A stretch of 64,000 nt of DNA, taken from Diphasiastrum complanatum (taxonomy: Eukaryota; Streptophyta; Lycopodiopsida; Lycopodiales; Lycopodiaceae). The DNA is taken from NCBI GenBank assembly GCA_029204225.1, contig CM055103.1, positions 24,564,656 through 24,628,655 of the forward strand, read 5' to 3'. Position 1 is the first letter of the stretch. Each line of letters begins with the position of its first letter. Shown here one piece after another: positions 19,890 through 29,251 of the stretch. The notes beneath the pieces are model-generated. The model searched no databases and was not told where the DNA came from. It saw nothing but the letters and a program-made list of their open reading frames with translations. The position numbers were made by a program, and so were the translations under genes.

Positions 19890-20536
19890 TGTGAAAAATA
19901 CAGATCCTAAGTGGATCTAAACTCCAAGATCATTGGCTTGAATGCTTGCACTCCAAACTACATAAGCTAGGAATTGGCAACACATTCTATGCTACCTAGA
20001 ATGCAAAGAACTTGATCAAAAAGCATTTATCACAAATGGAAACTTCCATAAACATCAAGTGCGGCCCAAAATAGCATTATACAGTCCATAATACATCAGC
20101 CTACCACTTTTGGAAAGCACCTAAGATCATACACACAAAGCTTGAACTCAATCACTACACAATGCCAACAATGGAAGGAGAACCCAATAGAAAAATCTCT
20201 CATTAAGCAAATGAATACAATGGATCTGCTCCAACCTGTTTCTCCACGGCCTACCTGCTATATATAGTTGAGAGAGATGACTCTCTCTCCTCTCTCTAGA
20301 CCCTCCTTACCTAAAATATGCCCTATATAGGTAAAATTGACATATATGTCCAAAATACATGAAAATGGACTCATTTCGAAGGTCTTGAAGTTTGACACTT
20401 CTTCATACTGAAAAAATACACTTACTAAAAATATCTAGACCTGTTTCACACGTGTGAAAAGTCAGATCCTAAACTATGTGCCATTTTTAGCAATTTTGGC
20501 CTAAAACTAGACAAGGAAATGTTGACAATTTTCACA
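19890..20536 (-). repeat. Copia-NA 3' LTR
   Basis: Plus-strand ends TGTGAAAA...TTTTCACA, an 8-base inverted terminal repeat. Differs from the 5' LTR at two substitutions (GTTG/GCTG near 20,268 and TTGACAT/TTGGCAT near 20,340). Contains the palindrome TTTCACACGTGTGAAA at 20,444-20,459 in U3. Confidence 0.95.
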
Positions 20537-20549
20537 CTCCCTCTTCAAC
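20537..20549 (-). other. Copia-NA polypurine tract
   Basis: On the minus strand GTTGAAGAGGGAG, adjoining the start of the 3' LTR and following the ORF stop directly. Confidence 0.9.
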
Positions 20550-23500
20550 TTAACTTGCTAGTTTTACAACACTACTTTGTTCCAACTTAAGAATGATCTC
20601 CATCATCAGAATAGATCTCTTCTCAAGGATCCTAATATGTACAAAATAGGACACAACATAATTGATATAGATAATAGTGTCCATATAGGATGCTTCACTA
20701 TTTCTTACATCAATTTTACATAGAATCATAAAAATGGTACATGTAAAAGAACATAGAATCTCAATTAATGAATTCCTCCATGTATCCATCTCTGGTTTCT
20801 CTGTAAAATAGCAGCAAACAAGTTGTAAATGAAAGTGATCAACAAGTGTTTGCATGCCTCCTCCACATTTCACTATACATATAGTGAATGCAACATGTAT
20901 CTCCATGAATGAACTTCCATCACCACCTTGCCTTTGTAGATCTTCAATCCATGAAAGCCTTTGAGTGAATGAATGCCAAAAAGATGTGTTCCCTACTCCA
21001 TTTGAATGACCAAAACCTGAACTTGAAATACTTGAAGTACCTCCACAAGATTTGCACACAACGCTTGATCCTACAATGTCAACAAGTTGCCAATTTGCCA
21101 ACACTAGAATACTAGATCTTGAACTTTGTTCAAAAGAAAACATATTGACCACTTCAATACCTTTCAAGATCTGAATGAATTCATGTACTTGATCATACAA
21201 ACCAGCAATGATAACTATTCCATCTCCAAGATCCAAAGGATGCAAAACTATGGAACTAGTTTTATTGAAATTTGACAATTTCAACACATTGACATAACAA
21301 TGTTCATACATGAGATTAGGCAAGTGAGGTAGAGTAAGAAGACACTTCCTTGCAGCTCCAAAGACCTTACTTGAACCTTCAAGAACCTGTAAAAACAGAT
21401 CCAAAATGCCTTGACCATTTGTCTCTTCTTTGATGCTTTTCACTAGCTTCGAATTGCCACTTGTCTCTTGGTGTTGATGAAGCAATCCAAGATCAACCTC
21501 TTGATCTTCCAATAAGACATCAAAGATCTTGCATATGTGAACATCTTCAGATCTGAAACTCTGAAGATACTCCCTCTCAAACACATGATTAAGATCCCAC
21601 AAGATCTCATCAATGCTCAAATTTGACCCTTCACTATAGTTAGTGAAAACAATGCCACCATCATAAACCAAAAGATAGATTCCAACATTTCCATTTAACA
21701 TGAAGTAGAGTAGGTGAAGATGAGTATCAAACCTAATCAAAACAGCCCTCTTGAGTTCATAACAAACCTCAATAAGCTCACCAATGATATCTCCCTTGCC
21801 TTGAAGAAGTTGCCACTTGAGTTGCTCCATGTAGTCTTCTTCAACCAACCTTTTGCCATCTTGACCATGAATGAACAATCCACCACAATCATAGAATGCT
21901 TTGAGTTGATGAAGAGATGTTAGATCCATGCTTTGGATCTTCCCAAGAACCACTCTTCCATTGCCCTTTCCTTCACAAGACTCCCTCTTAATGCTAGCAC
22001 CACAAAAGTTAGAAACCTCCCTCTTGATAGTTGCACCATAAGAAGTAGAAGACTCTTGAATATTAGAAGCCAAGAAAAGAATCCTTAGTACCTTCAACAT
22101 AAGAGTGATTGAAGTACTCTCTCTTTTCAAACATGAACTTCTACTCAATGATTTAGGTAATGAGTCATATGATAATGATTCTTCCTCACTATCGTTCATA
22201 AAAACATCATTCAAAGTACATCCTACTTTGAACACTTCACATACTTCTCTTCCTTTTGACTTGTGATCTCCCTCACCAAGTCTCATGATAGAAACCTTTG
22301 ATCTACTCTTTTTATGAAGAAATGTGACACCACTTGTTGCACAAATGACTTTATCACAAAAAGATGTAAAAGAACCATTTCCTTCAAGCATGCTCAAAGC
22401 ACCATCATCTTTTCCCACATGATTACATACATCAATATGAAAAGAATTAGAAGAACAACCATCTTCTTGCAAAGAATGACACTTAGCATCTCCATCTTTT
22501 TCCATATGAACAAACAAGTCATTAGCAACAATCACTTCCAAAGAAGAATCTTCATCAACTCCATTGATGAAGTTAGCTCCTTCCTTACCTTTTCCATTTT
22601 TGCACTTGCCATCTAGCACCATTGAAGAACCAACAAGCCTTGGAAGTCCATGAGTAGAAGAGTACAAACATGATGCTAATTTAGCTCCACATGACTCCAT
22701 ATGACTAGTAGGTAACACTAGTGCATCTTCAAGATCCAATGGATCCAAAAAATTGACCATAGATTCACCAAAGCTTGCCAAGTTAGCACAACAATTATCA
22801 TCTCCAAGAAGTACATTAGATCTCAACCTAGATCTAGCATTTTGTTTCTTATGGCATTCATTTGCAAAATGTCCTTTTATCCCACAATAAAAGCACTTGA
22901 ACTTTGACTTATTGTTCTTAGTAGAAGAGGAAGAGGAAGAGTGATCATCATGATCAAAGTTACCACCTTTGGACCATTTCCCTTTGCCTTTACCTTTGCC
23001 CTTGAATTTGCCTTTTGTGAAGAAAGCCTCTTCACCTCCACCTTGCAAGGATGCACCATCAAGCTTTGATTGCAACCTATGTTCTTCAGCCAATAAGATT
23101 TCTTGCAAGTCAACCACACTTGGCAAGACTCTTTGAATGGCAAAACTTTGCACAAGGTTAGCATGTTCATTTAGCAAACCATTCAACATAACTTGGACTA
23201 TTTCACCATCTTTTATGTTCTCATCAATGCATGCTAAATCATCACTTAGGGACTTAACTCTCAAGATAAATGCATGAGCACTTTCACCCTCTCTTTGCCT
23301 ACTAGAAAATATTTGTCTCCTTAGGGTCAATACCCTAGATGTGGACTTTGATTCAAAGAGCTTCTTTAAGGCATTCCATGCCTCACTTGCACTTTGACAC
23401 TTTCCAACTTCCTTGAGAAGTTCATTTGTAACATTCATTTTAATGATATGAAGAGCCCTTTTGGCCTTCTTATCAAACCTTTGTTGCTCTTGAAGTGTGA

Positions 23501-23642
23501 GAGGTCTCTCTTCAATTTCTGCAACTATGTCCATGAGTTCATTCAACTCAAGTAAGGACTCCATCCTCACTTTCCAAGTAGAGTAGTTTGACGAACTCAA
23601 CCTTTCACTAGACTCTAGCATGATCCCACCATTGGAAGCCAT
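20550..23642 (-). CDS. Gag-X fusion polyprotein of Copia-NA, 1030 aa
   Basis: Residues 1-263 are copia Gag: N-terminal RLSSSNYSTWKVRMESLL, the Gag core (SRVLTLRRQIFSSRQREGES, SFAIQRVLPSVVDLQEIL), a Lys/Gly-rich stretch and a CX2CX4HX4C zinc knuckle (CFYCGIKGHFANEC, about residues 250-263). It differs from Copia-AUT Gag by one residue up to the knuckle. From about residue 270 to 1030 the protein is segment X, which I do not recognise: no protease DSG, no integrase or RT motifs, no clear membrane segment, many Cys and Ser. Recurrent words are MESCGAKLASC, YDCGGLFIHGQDGKRL, GGIVFTNYSEG, EDQEVD and HSFTQRLSWIEDL. More than 2.2 kb without a stop in AT-rich DNA argues that X was translated until recently. 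The start is the first ATG after the 1.17-kb leader and is shared with Copia-AUT. X could be a captured host sequence or a degenerate Pol substitute; neither is shown. Confidence 0.9.
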   Translation of the reverse strand: MASNGGIMLESSERLSSSNYSTWKVRMESLLELNELMDIVAEIEERPLTLQEQQRFDKKAKRALHIIKMNVTNELLKEVGKCQSASEAWNALKKLFESKSTSRVLTLRRQIFSSRQREGESAHAFILRVKSLSDDLACIDENIKDGEIVQVMLNGLLNEHANLVQSFAIQRVLPSVVDLQEILLAEEHRLQSKLDGASLQGGGEEAFFTKGKFKGKGKGKGKWSKGGNFDHDDHSSSSSSTKNNKSKFKCFYCGIKGHFANECHKKQNARSRLRSNVLLGDDNCCANLASFGESMVNFLDPLDLEDALVLPTSHMESCGAKLASCLYSSTHGLPRLVGSSMVLDGKCKNGKGKEGANFINGVDEDSSLEVIVANDLFVHMEKDGDAKCHSLQEDGCSSNSFHIDVCNHVGKDDGALSMLEGNGSFTSFCDKVICATSGVTFLHKKSRSKVSIMRLGEGDHKSKGREVCEVFKVGCTLNDVFMNDSEEESLSYDSLPKSLSRSSCLKRESTSITLMLKVLRILFLASNIQESSTSYGATIKREVSNFCGASIKRESCEGKGNGRVVLGKIQSMDLTSLHQLKAFYDCGGLFIHGQDGKRLVEEDYMEQLKWQLLQGKGDIIGELIEVCYELKRAVLIRFDTHLHLLYFMLNGNVGIYLLVYDGGIVFTNYSEGSNLSIDEILWDLNHVFEREYLQSFRSEDVHICKIFDVLLEDQEVDLGLLHQHQETSGNSKLVKSIKEETNGQGILDLFLQVLEGSSKVFGAARKCLLTLPHLPNLMYEHCYVNVLKLSNFNKTSSIVLHPLDLGDGIVIIAGLYDQVHEFIQILKGIEVVNMFSFEQSSRSSILVLANWQLVDIVGSSVVCKSCGGTSSISSSGFGHSNGVGNTSFWHSFTQRLSWIEDLQRQGGDGSSFMEIHVAFTICIVKCGGGMQTLVDHFHLQLVCCYFTEKPEMDTWRNSLIEILCSFTCTIFMILCKIDVRNSEASYMDTIIYINYVVSYFVHIRILEKRSILMMEIILKLEQSSVVKLAS

Positions 23643-24801
23643 GATTCTAATGTTTCTTCAACTTTTAGGTTTTGTCCTAAAGCACTTAGCACTCACTTTT
23701 CTCTCAACAAATGATAGATAAAGAGATCTATGAAGATTTAGGACCCTAAAACACTTCTATCTTGAACCTAGATGGTTTCCAAGCATAGAAAGGAAGATTG
23801 AAACACATGCAACACTTTGCACACACTAAGAATGGATTACAAAATCAAACCAACCTGAACACACTCTTGCTTAAGCTCTCAAACTTTCCAGCAAGTGACC
23901 AAATCAAGTTATGGTGTGAAGAGTTACTTGCATTCTTAGAAAATACCCAAAACTAGGATGCCAAGATTACCTAGTAATGAACAAACTTGATCAACATATG
24001 ATCAACACACTAAGATATTGATTCAACCTGTAAAACCACATGTAAACCACACTTCTAAAAGTTTATAAACTCCAGCAAGTGATAAATACAAGATTTAGAG
24101 GTGAATGAATGAGCACACTTAGTGAATCACAAGACTAGCTTCACTATCTTGTCAAATCTTGGTGTTTAGATGTAGATCTAAGATCACTTCACATGAGAAT
24201 GTTCCTCAACCTGTTAAGAACCTGAAAACACACTTGCATAATGGTTAACACCTTCCAGCAAATGCTCCAATCAAATTACATAAGGAGAGTTACTTACATG
24301 CTCAACAAAGTACACCAAAAATTATGCCAAAATTGATGACAATCTTTACAATATGCTCTTCACAATGGAGCTTGCAATATGTTCACCCAAAAAGGGGATC
24401 TTTCATCCAAATGGGAGCTTTGCTCAGCCTTTAGGAGAATTACAACTCACTCAAAAGAGCATTTGTCATCCACTTAAGGAGAAGTTTCATCCACTTAAGG
24501 AGAGTGTTCATCCAAGAATGGAGATTGTCAACAATAGGATTGAAAAGAACATTGTTAGTATTGAATATGCACAAGCCTCACAATCACAAATGATTAGGTG
24601 TTATGATCTGATCCAAAATAGTTTCTTTTCAGCCTCTGATCTTCAATAGACCTGAAATATGCTTTTGATCCACAAGTTCAACTCACAAAACAAAGGTTAG
24701 TAAGATTTGATCAACAAAGCAATGCAAAATCATGCTAGAACTTGATCAAACATCCAAATATCACCAAAAATGGAATACTTACTGTAAATAGAAGCCAACC
24801 A
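23643..24801 (-). other. Copia-NA leader
   Basis: About 1.16 kb between primer site and Gag, nearly identical to 52,884-54,043 of Copia-AUT. It contains a short tandem repeat (two CATCCACTTAAGGAGA units near 24,469 and 24,489). An antisense ORF (24,353-24,649) is preserved in both copies, but recent common origin explains that. Confidence 0.8.
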
Positions 24802-24813
24802 GCTCTGATACCA
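24802..24813 (-). other. Copia-NA primer-binding site
   Basis: TGGTATCAGAGC on the minus strand, directly adjoining the LTR; complementary to initiator tRNA-Met. Confidence 0.95.
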
Positions 24814-25460
24814 TGTGAAAAATACAGATCCTAAGTGGATCTAAACTCCAAGATCATTGGCTTGAATGCTTGCACTCCAAACTACATAAGCTAGGAATTG
24901 GCAACACATTCTATGCTACCTAGAATGCAAAGAACTTGATCAAAAAGCATTTATCACAAATGGAAACTTCCATAAACATCAAGTGCGGCCCAAAATAGCA
25001 TTATACAGTCCATAATACATCAGCCTACCACTTTTGGAAAGCACCTAAGATCATACACACAAAGCTTGAACTCAATCACTACACAATGCCAACAATGGAA
25101 GGAGAACCCAATAGAAAAATCTCTCATTAAGCAAATGAATACAATGGATCTGCTCCAACCTGTTTCTCCACGGCCTACCTGCTATATATAGCTGAGAGAG
25201 ATGACTCTCTCTCCTCTCTCTAGACCCTCCTTACCTAAAATATGCCCTATATAGGTAAAATTGGCATATATGTCCAAAATACATGAAAATGGACTCATTT
25301 CGAAGGTCTTGAAGTTTGACACTTCTTCATACTGAAAAAATACACTTACTAAAAATATCTAGACCTGTTTCACACGTGTGAAAAGTCAGATCCTAAACTA
25401 TGTGCCATTTTTAGCAATTTTGGCCTAAAACTAGACAAGGAAATGTTGACAATTTTCACA
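24814..25460 (-). repeat. Copia-NA 5' LTR
   Basis: 647 bp, same length and ends as the partner LTR. The first ~246 bases on the plus strand (the R-U5 side, 24,814-25,059) are almost identical to the LTRs of Copia-AUT, whereas the rest (U3) is clearly diverged. The palindrome TTTCACACGTGTGAAA lies at 25,368-25,383. Confidence 0.95.
25183..25192 (-). promoter_or_regulatory. TATA box of Copia-NA 5' LTR
   Basis: CTATATATAG on the minus strand, about 270 bases downstream of the U3 start, followed by the region shared with R-U5 of related LTRs. CT/GA-rich sequence lies just upstream. Confidence 0.7.
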
Positions 25461-25465
25461 GTAGG
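25461..25465. other. Target-site duplication of Copia-NA, right
   Basis: GTAGG, matching 19,885-19,889. Confidence 0.95.
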
Positions 25466-25939
25466 TACATTTCACAAAAAGCTCCTCTTCACAAAGAGAG
25501 AGTCTCTTAAATAAGCAAGAGAGCTCCTTAGGTGGCATCCTAGTGGCATTTCCACATTACACAAGATACAAGTGGAATAATGCTCTCCACTAGGGGTGAC
25601 TATCAAAAGGTGGCTCACTCTACTTTCTTTAAGAGAAGTCTACTTGCATTTATTACTTTGCCTAGAAATACTAGTTCCTAGATGGTCATTCCATCTTCCG
25701 AGATTCACCACTAGGCTTACACAGTTTCTACAGGACAATACTGACTAGTATTCCTTGGCTCTCATACTCGGCTCTCAGCCTTCGTTCATCTCGTCTTCTC
25801 AAAGACCTCCTCAGTCTAAGGTGAGAGGTGCTCTTGGGTAGCTCTGGGGGAGCATCTTGGGGATTCGTCAGAATCAGCCAACACAACCAGAACCACTGGT
25901 CATGCCCAAGGAGACTTACTAGGTTGTACCCACCCCTTC
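25466..25939. other. Non-coding stretch right of Copia-NA
   Basis: Continuation of the locus interrupted by Copia-NA. No frame or repeat recognised. Confidence 0.4.
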
Positions 25940-27098
25940 TTTAGATAATCATGCCATATTTATCTCAGGTTCTTTCGATGCACTCATCCGATAAGGACGT
26001 TGTGCAATCAAAATTGAACTAGATATTAGTTCAATTTTATGATCAATTGTCCTTTCGGGTGGTAAACCTATAGGAAGGTCTATAAAAACATCATTGAACT
26101 CCTACCTAAGTTCATTATAAGCTTCAAAGTCATTAGGTCCAAAAACCAAAGAACTAAGGAAATATACATTCATCTCATTACTTTGAGATAGATTACCTGA
26201 GGTAGAAGCTGGTTTTTTGACACAATCTTGTGCAAGATGACCCTTGCCATTGCACTTGAAGCACATGTTCTTTTTACGAGCTTCAGCTATATCCTTGCCA
26301 CCTTGATGGTTTATAAAAAATTTCTTGGTTTTCTTAGGATTGTTGGAATTGGGATGTGTTTCATCAACAACTTCCCTATCCTTCCTCTTGAATTGAAAAC
26401 CTTTCTTTGGCTCATTAGACTAGTGACCCCTAGATGGCTTAGGTGTGTCATCAAAATACTTTGTAGCCCTAATAGCATCCTCGGGCTTTTGGATGGTTCC
26501 TATGAACATCCACTTGGTAATCTTTTGGTAAGTCATCAATAAACATTAACATTTGTACCTTTGGTAAAATGTCACTGTAAAGTGGATTCAAGTCCTCATG
26601 AAAATCTTGAATAAATTGTTCCAAACATATATTCATTTTTAAATGACTCAACTTTTGGAAGTGTTCATCATAGTCATCTAATAGTGGTAGGAAGTATTCC
26701 CTAAAAACTATGCAAAAATCATCCCATGTACAAGGTTGATTGCCTTTTGCAACTAGGTCATCCCACCATACTAAGGCTCTTCCTTCAAGGAACATAGTTA
26801 CAGTGGACAACTTTTCACATTCAAGGAATTGGTTCATTCCAAAGTATTTGTTCTTAAGCCATGAACTTACCACTTGCAAGTTCCTATCTTTCTTCTACCC
26901 CTTGAACAATTTTATGGGAGGTGGAACTACATGCTTCTTCTGGTTGGCTAACCTAGACTCTAAGACTTGGTTCCTTTGATTAGTTTCAAGAAGCTATTTA
27001 TTAGTGGCTTGAATTTGTTGGTATAAAAGTTCAAGAGCTTGTGCCACATTGGATGGGTTTGATAGATCAAATGATGGGTTTTCATTGATTTGATCCAT
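25940..27098 (-). pseudogene. Ty3/gypsy Gag joined to the start of RT, protease deleted
   Basis: Start at the ATG complementary to 27,096-27,098 (MDQINENPSFDLSNPSNV). The 26,469-26,879 frame is a gypsy Gag (EGRALVWWDDLV, FREYFLPLLDDYDEHFQKLS, FIQDFHEDLNPLYSDILPK). A zinc knuckle CFKCNGKGHLAQDC follows near 26,230-26,275. Then comes the conserved entry to gypsy RT (EFNDVFIDLPIGLPPERTID, QRPYRMSASK) near 25,960-26,110. The protease that should lie between knuckle and RT is missing, and stops interrupt the frame. The sequence ends before the RT catalytic core. Confidence 0.78.
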
Positions 27099-28067
27099 TG
27101 GGGTTGCTTGTGTGTTTTCCTATTATGCTTCAGTTCTTACATAATCCAATGCAAATAAAATCATTTACTTCTGCTGATTCAATACTTATTGTTTTTAAGC
27201 TCGATCCAAGCCTACTTTTTGCAAGCTCAATTCAAGCTTAAGAGAAAACTACATCAAGCAATTTCTTACTTTTGCCTCAATCCAAAGCAAAAATCAAAAC
27301 AAGGCTTTATGTAAACTTCAATTAACTACTTCAAGCTAATGTTTAAATAAGTTCCCATTCCCATTCCATTTCCATTTTTCATTTCAAATTAAACACACAT
27401 TTTCACATTTCTCACTTCCCTAGTTCTTCAAATCCATAAAACTAGTGTTTAGAAATGGAAAACTAATAAAGTTCTATGAAAACTTTACTTTTCAGATCTA
27501 TTTTTTAGATTTATAGGTATGAAAATTAGAACTTTAAAATTTTTTATTATGCATAAAGTTATACTACCTTTTCCTTCCTACATTGCCAATAACATTAAAC
27601 TAGTAGGTAGAAATATATAACTAATGAAGTCCTTATGAAAACTTTACTTTTTAGATCTGATTTTCAGATTTGTAGGTCTGAAAAAAAGAACTTCAAAATG
27701 CAAATCAAAAGTTTAAACACTTTATTATGCAAAAAAAAAACACTAGTTTTGATCCAAAACACAAGTTAGAATCAATCATTTTCCAAAAAAACATTTGTGG
27801 ATGTAGAGGAAGACTTCTTCTAACCATTCCACAAATCCTTTTTCAAAAAGATTCTAAACCAAAAGCCCACATTCAAGCTTCTCTAACATAATATAACATT
27901 AGCTTCTAAACAATTCTGTAAGCATCACTACTCTTAACAAGAGAACTAGATTTATTGGGTACTTCAACTACAAGCTTCCTACTACTAGAAAAGTTCTCCA
28001 AAAAAAATTTAGTTTGTGATCTTAATAGAACTTGAAGAAGGTTAGAAAGATTACCATCCTTTGTCTA
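27099..28067 (-). other. Gypsy leader
   Basis: About 970 bases between the primer site at 28,068-28,079 and Gag. AT-rich; two related stretches near 27,420-27,560 and 27,595-27,730 (both contain ACTTTACTTTTYAGATCT) suggest an internal duplication. Confidence 0.5.
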
Positions 28068-28079
28068 GTTCTGATACCA
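28068..28079 (-). other. Gypsy primer-binding site
   Basis: TGGTATCAGAAC on the minus strand, one base different from the copia sites; complementary to tRNA-Met. It lies just inside the LTR end preceded by CTTGTAAAAG. Confidence 0.75.
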
Positions 28080-28975
28080 CTTTTACAAGTGAAGTCAAGA
28101 AGTCCTCCTAATCCAAAGGTAGTGCCTCCAAAGGTCCTCCAAGTAACCTGCAAGCTCCAAGATGCTCCCCAACTCCAAGCTAGGATGTCTCCACTTGCAA
28201 GTAAGGATATTCAAGCCTCCATGGATCTATCCTCCACTTGTATCCCTAATCTTAATCACAAAGGTAGATAACAAGTGGCCTCAAGTATTCACCACCAAAC
28301 CATAGCTAGCTAGCACATGCAATCCTGTATCTAGGCTAATCTAGCACCCCCTTGCTAACCAATAACTAACCACAAGCATATCACCACACACCATAGCATA
28401 CTCAAGATCCAAACCATACTTATGTCCCATACCATAAGCAAGATTCAAACCCTAAGCATACTACACACAAGAAAACACTCTATACACTAGTAGCCACACT
28501 AAAGCATAAGCATAGCAAACAAGAAAGATCTCTCTCTCACCCAATGGGCTCTCTACTTGTAAGAACCACCAAGTGAAGATCTTCAAGATTCCAATCAAAT
28601 GCAAACCAAAAGGACACTTGTGGAGCATGAATCACCCAACCAATATGGAGAGGCTAGTCAATACCCTAACCAATCCACCCCCAAGCCACAATGAATAACA
28701 CAAGAGAGGAGAGGAGAAACTGGCTCAAGAATCACAATTCACAATAGGAGAATGGGCGAGTTTCCACTAGACTTATTCTCCTCAAGAGAGAGAGAATATT
28801 TTCTTTAAGATTTCCATGCAACCTAAATTGAGCTATTGATCTCCTATTCTTGCGTTAAAGCATACAACCATGTCCATAATGACATAGCATAACTAATAAC
28901 CACATACAACGGAAGTGACCGGCTATCCATGTCAGGAATTATTCCGATTCCCTTCTATAGGACATGGACATAGCA
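28080..28975 (-). repeat. Gypsy LTR, ends approximate
   Basis: Bounded on the left by the primer site and on the right by a purine-rich tract (AAGGGGGGAAGAA on the minus strand at about 28,976-28,988), after which the minus strand starts TGCTATGTCC. The length of about 0.9 kb is plausible for plant gypsy. No second copy is in the window, so divergence cannot be estimated. Confidence 0.55.
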
Positions 28976-28999
28976 TTCTTCCCCCCTTAATCCATTTCT

Positions 29000-29230
29000 A
29001 TCTCTAATGAAAACTAGGAAAATTCTTCTTTATGCCTTCAACCCTCTCCCATGAATCATCATCCTCAGTCTGTCCATTTCACCTGATCAAGCACTCAGAG
29101 ATAGAACGATTTCTCAATTACAAATATCTGGTTCTGAGTACATTTTCAGGTTCTAAAGGAACACTAAGTGATGAGTCTTCCAAATGGGTAAGATCTTCCT
29201 CTGAACCAACTACGTCACCTTCATGTAAAA
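29000..29230 (-). pseudogene. Gypsy integrase C-terminus with chromodomain-like end
   Basis: On the minus strand the sequence reads SSLSVPLEPENVLRTR, then a stop-broken LRNRSISECLIR and NGQTEDDDSWERVEGIKK, the usual tail of plant gypsy integrases where PE.IL..R is followed by a chromodomain-like LVKWKG...ATWE. It lies directly before the polypurine tract and LTR, as the 3' end of an element should. The rest of Pol is not present to the right, where a plus-strand gene relic begins. Confidence 0.7.
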
Positions 29231-29251
29231 TTAATTTTAAATGGCAGGGTA

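Larger units (their letters stand above)
19890..25460 (-). mobile_element. Copia-NA: complete young non-autonomous copia element encoding Gag-X
   Basis: 5571 bp with 647-bp LTRs (19,890-20,536 and 24,814-25,460) that differ at two positions by my alignment, perfect GTAGG target duplications, a tRNA-Met primer site and a polypurine tract. The single 1030-codon ORF starts with a complete Gag and continues in frame into segment X; protease, integrase, RT and RNase H are all absent. It must use enzymes supplied in trans. Near-identity of its U5, leader and Gag with Copia-AUT (48,286-54,710) makes that family the obvious helper. The near-identical LTRs mean a very recent insertion. Confidence 0.93.
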
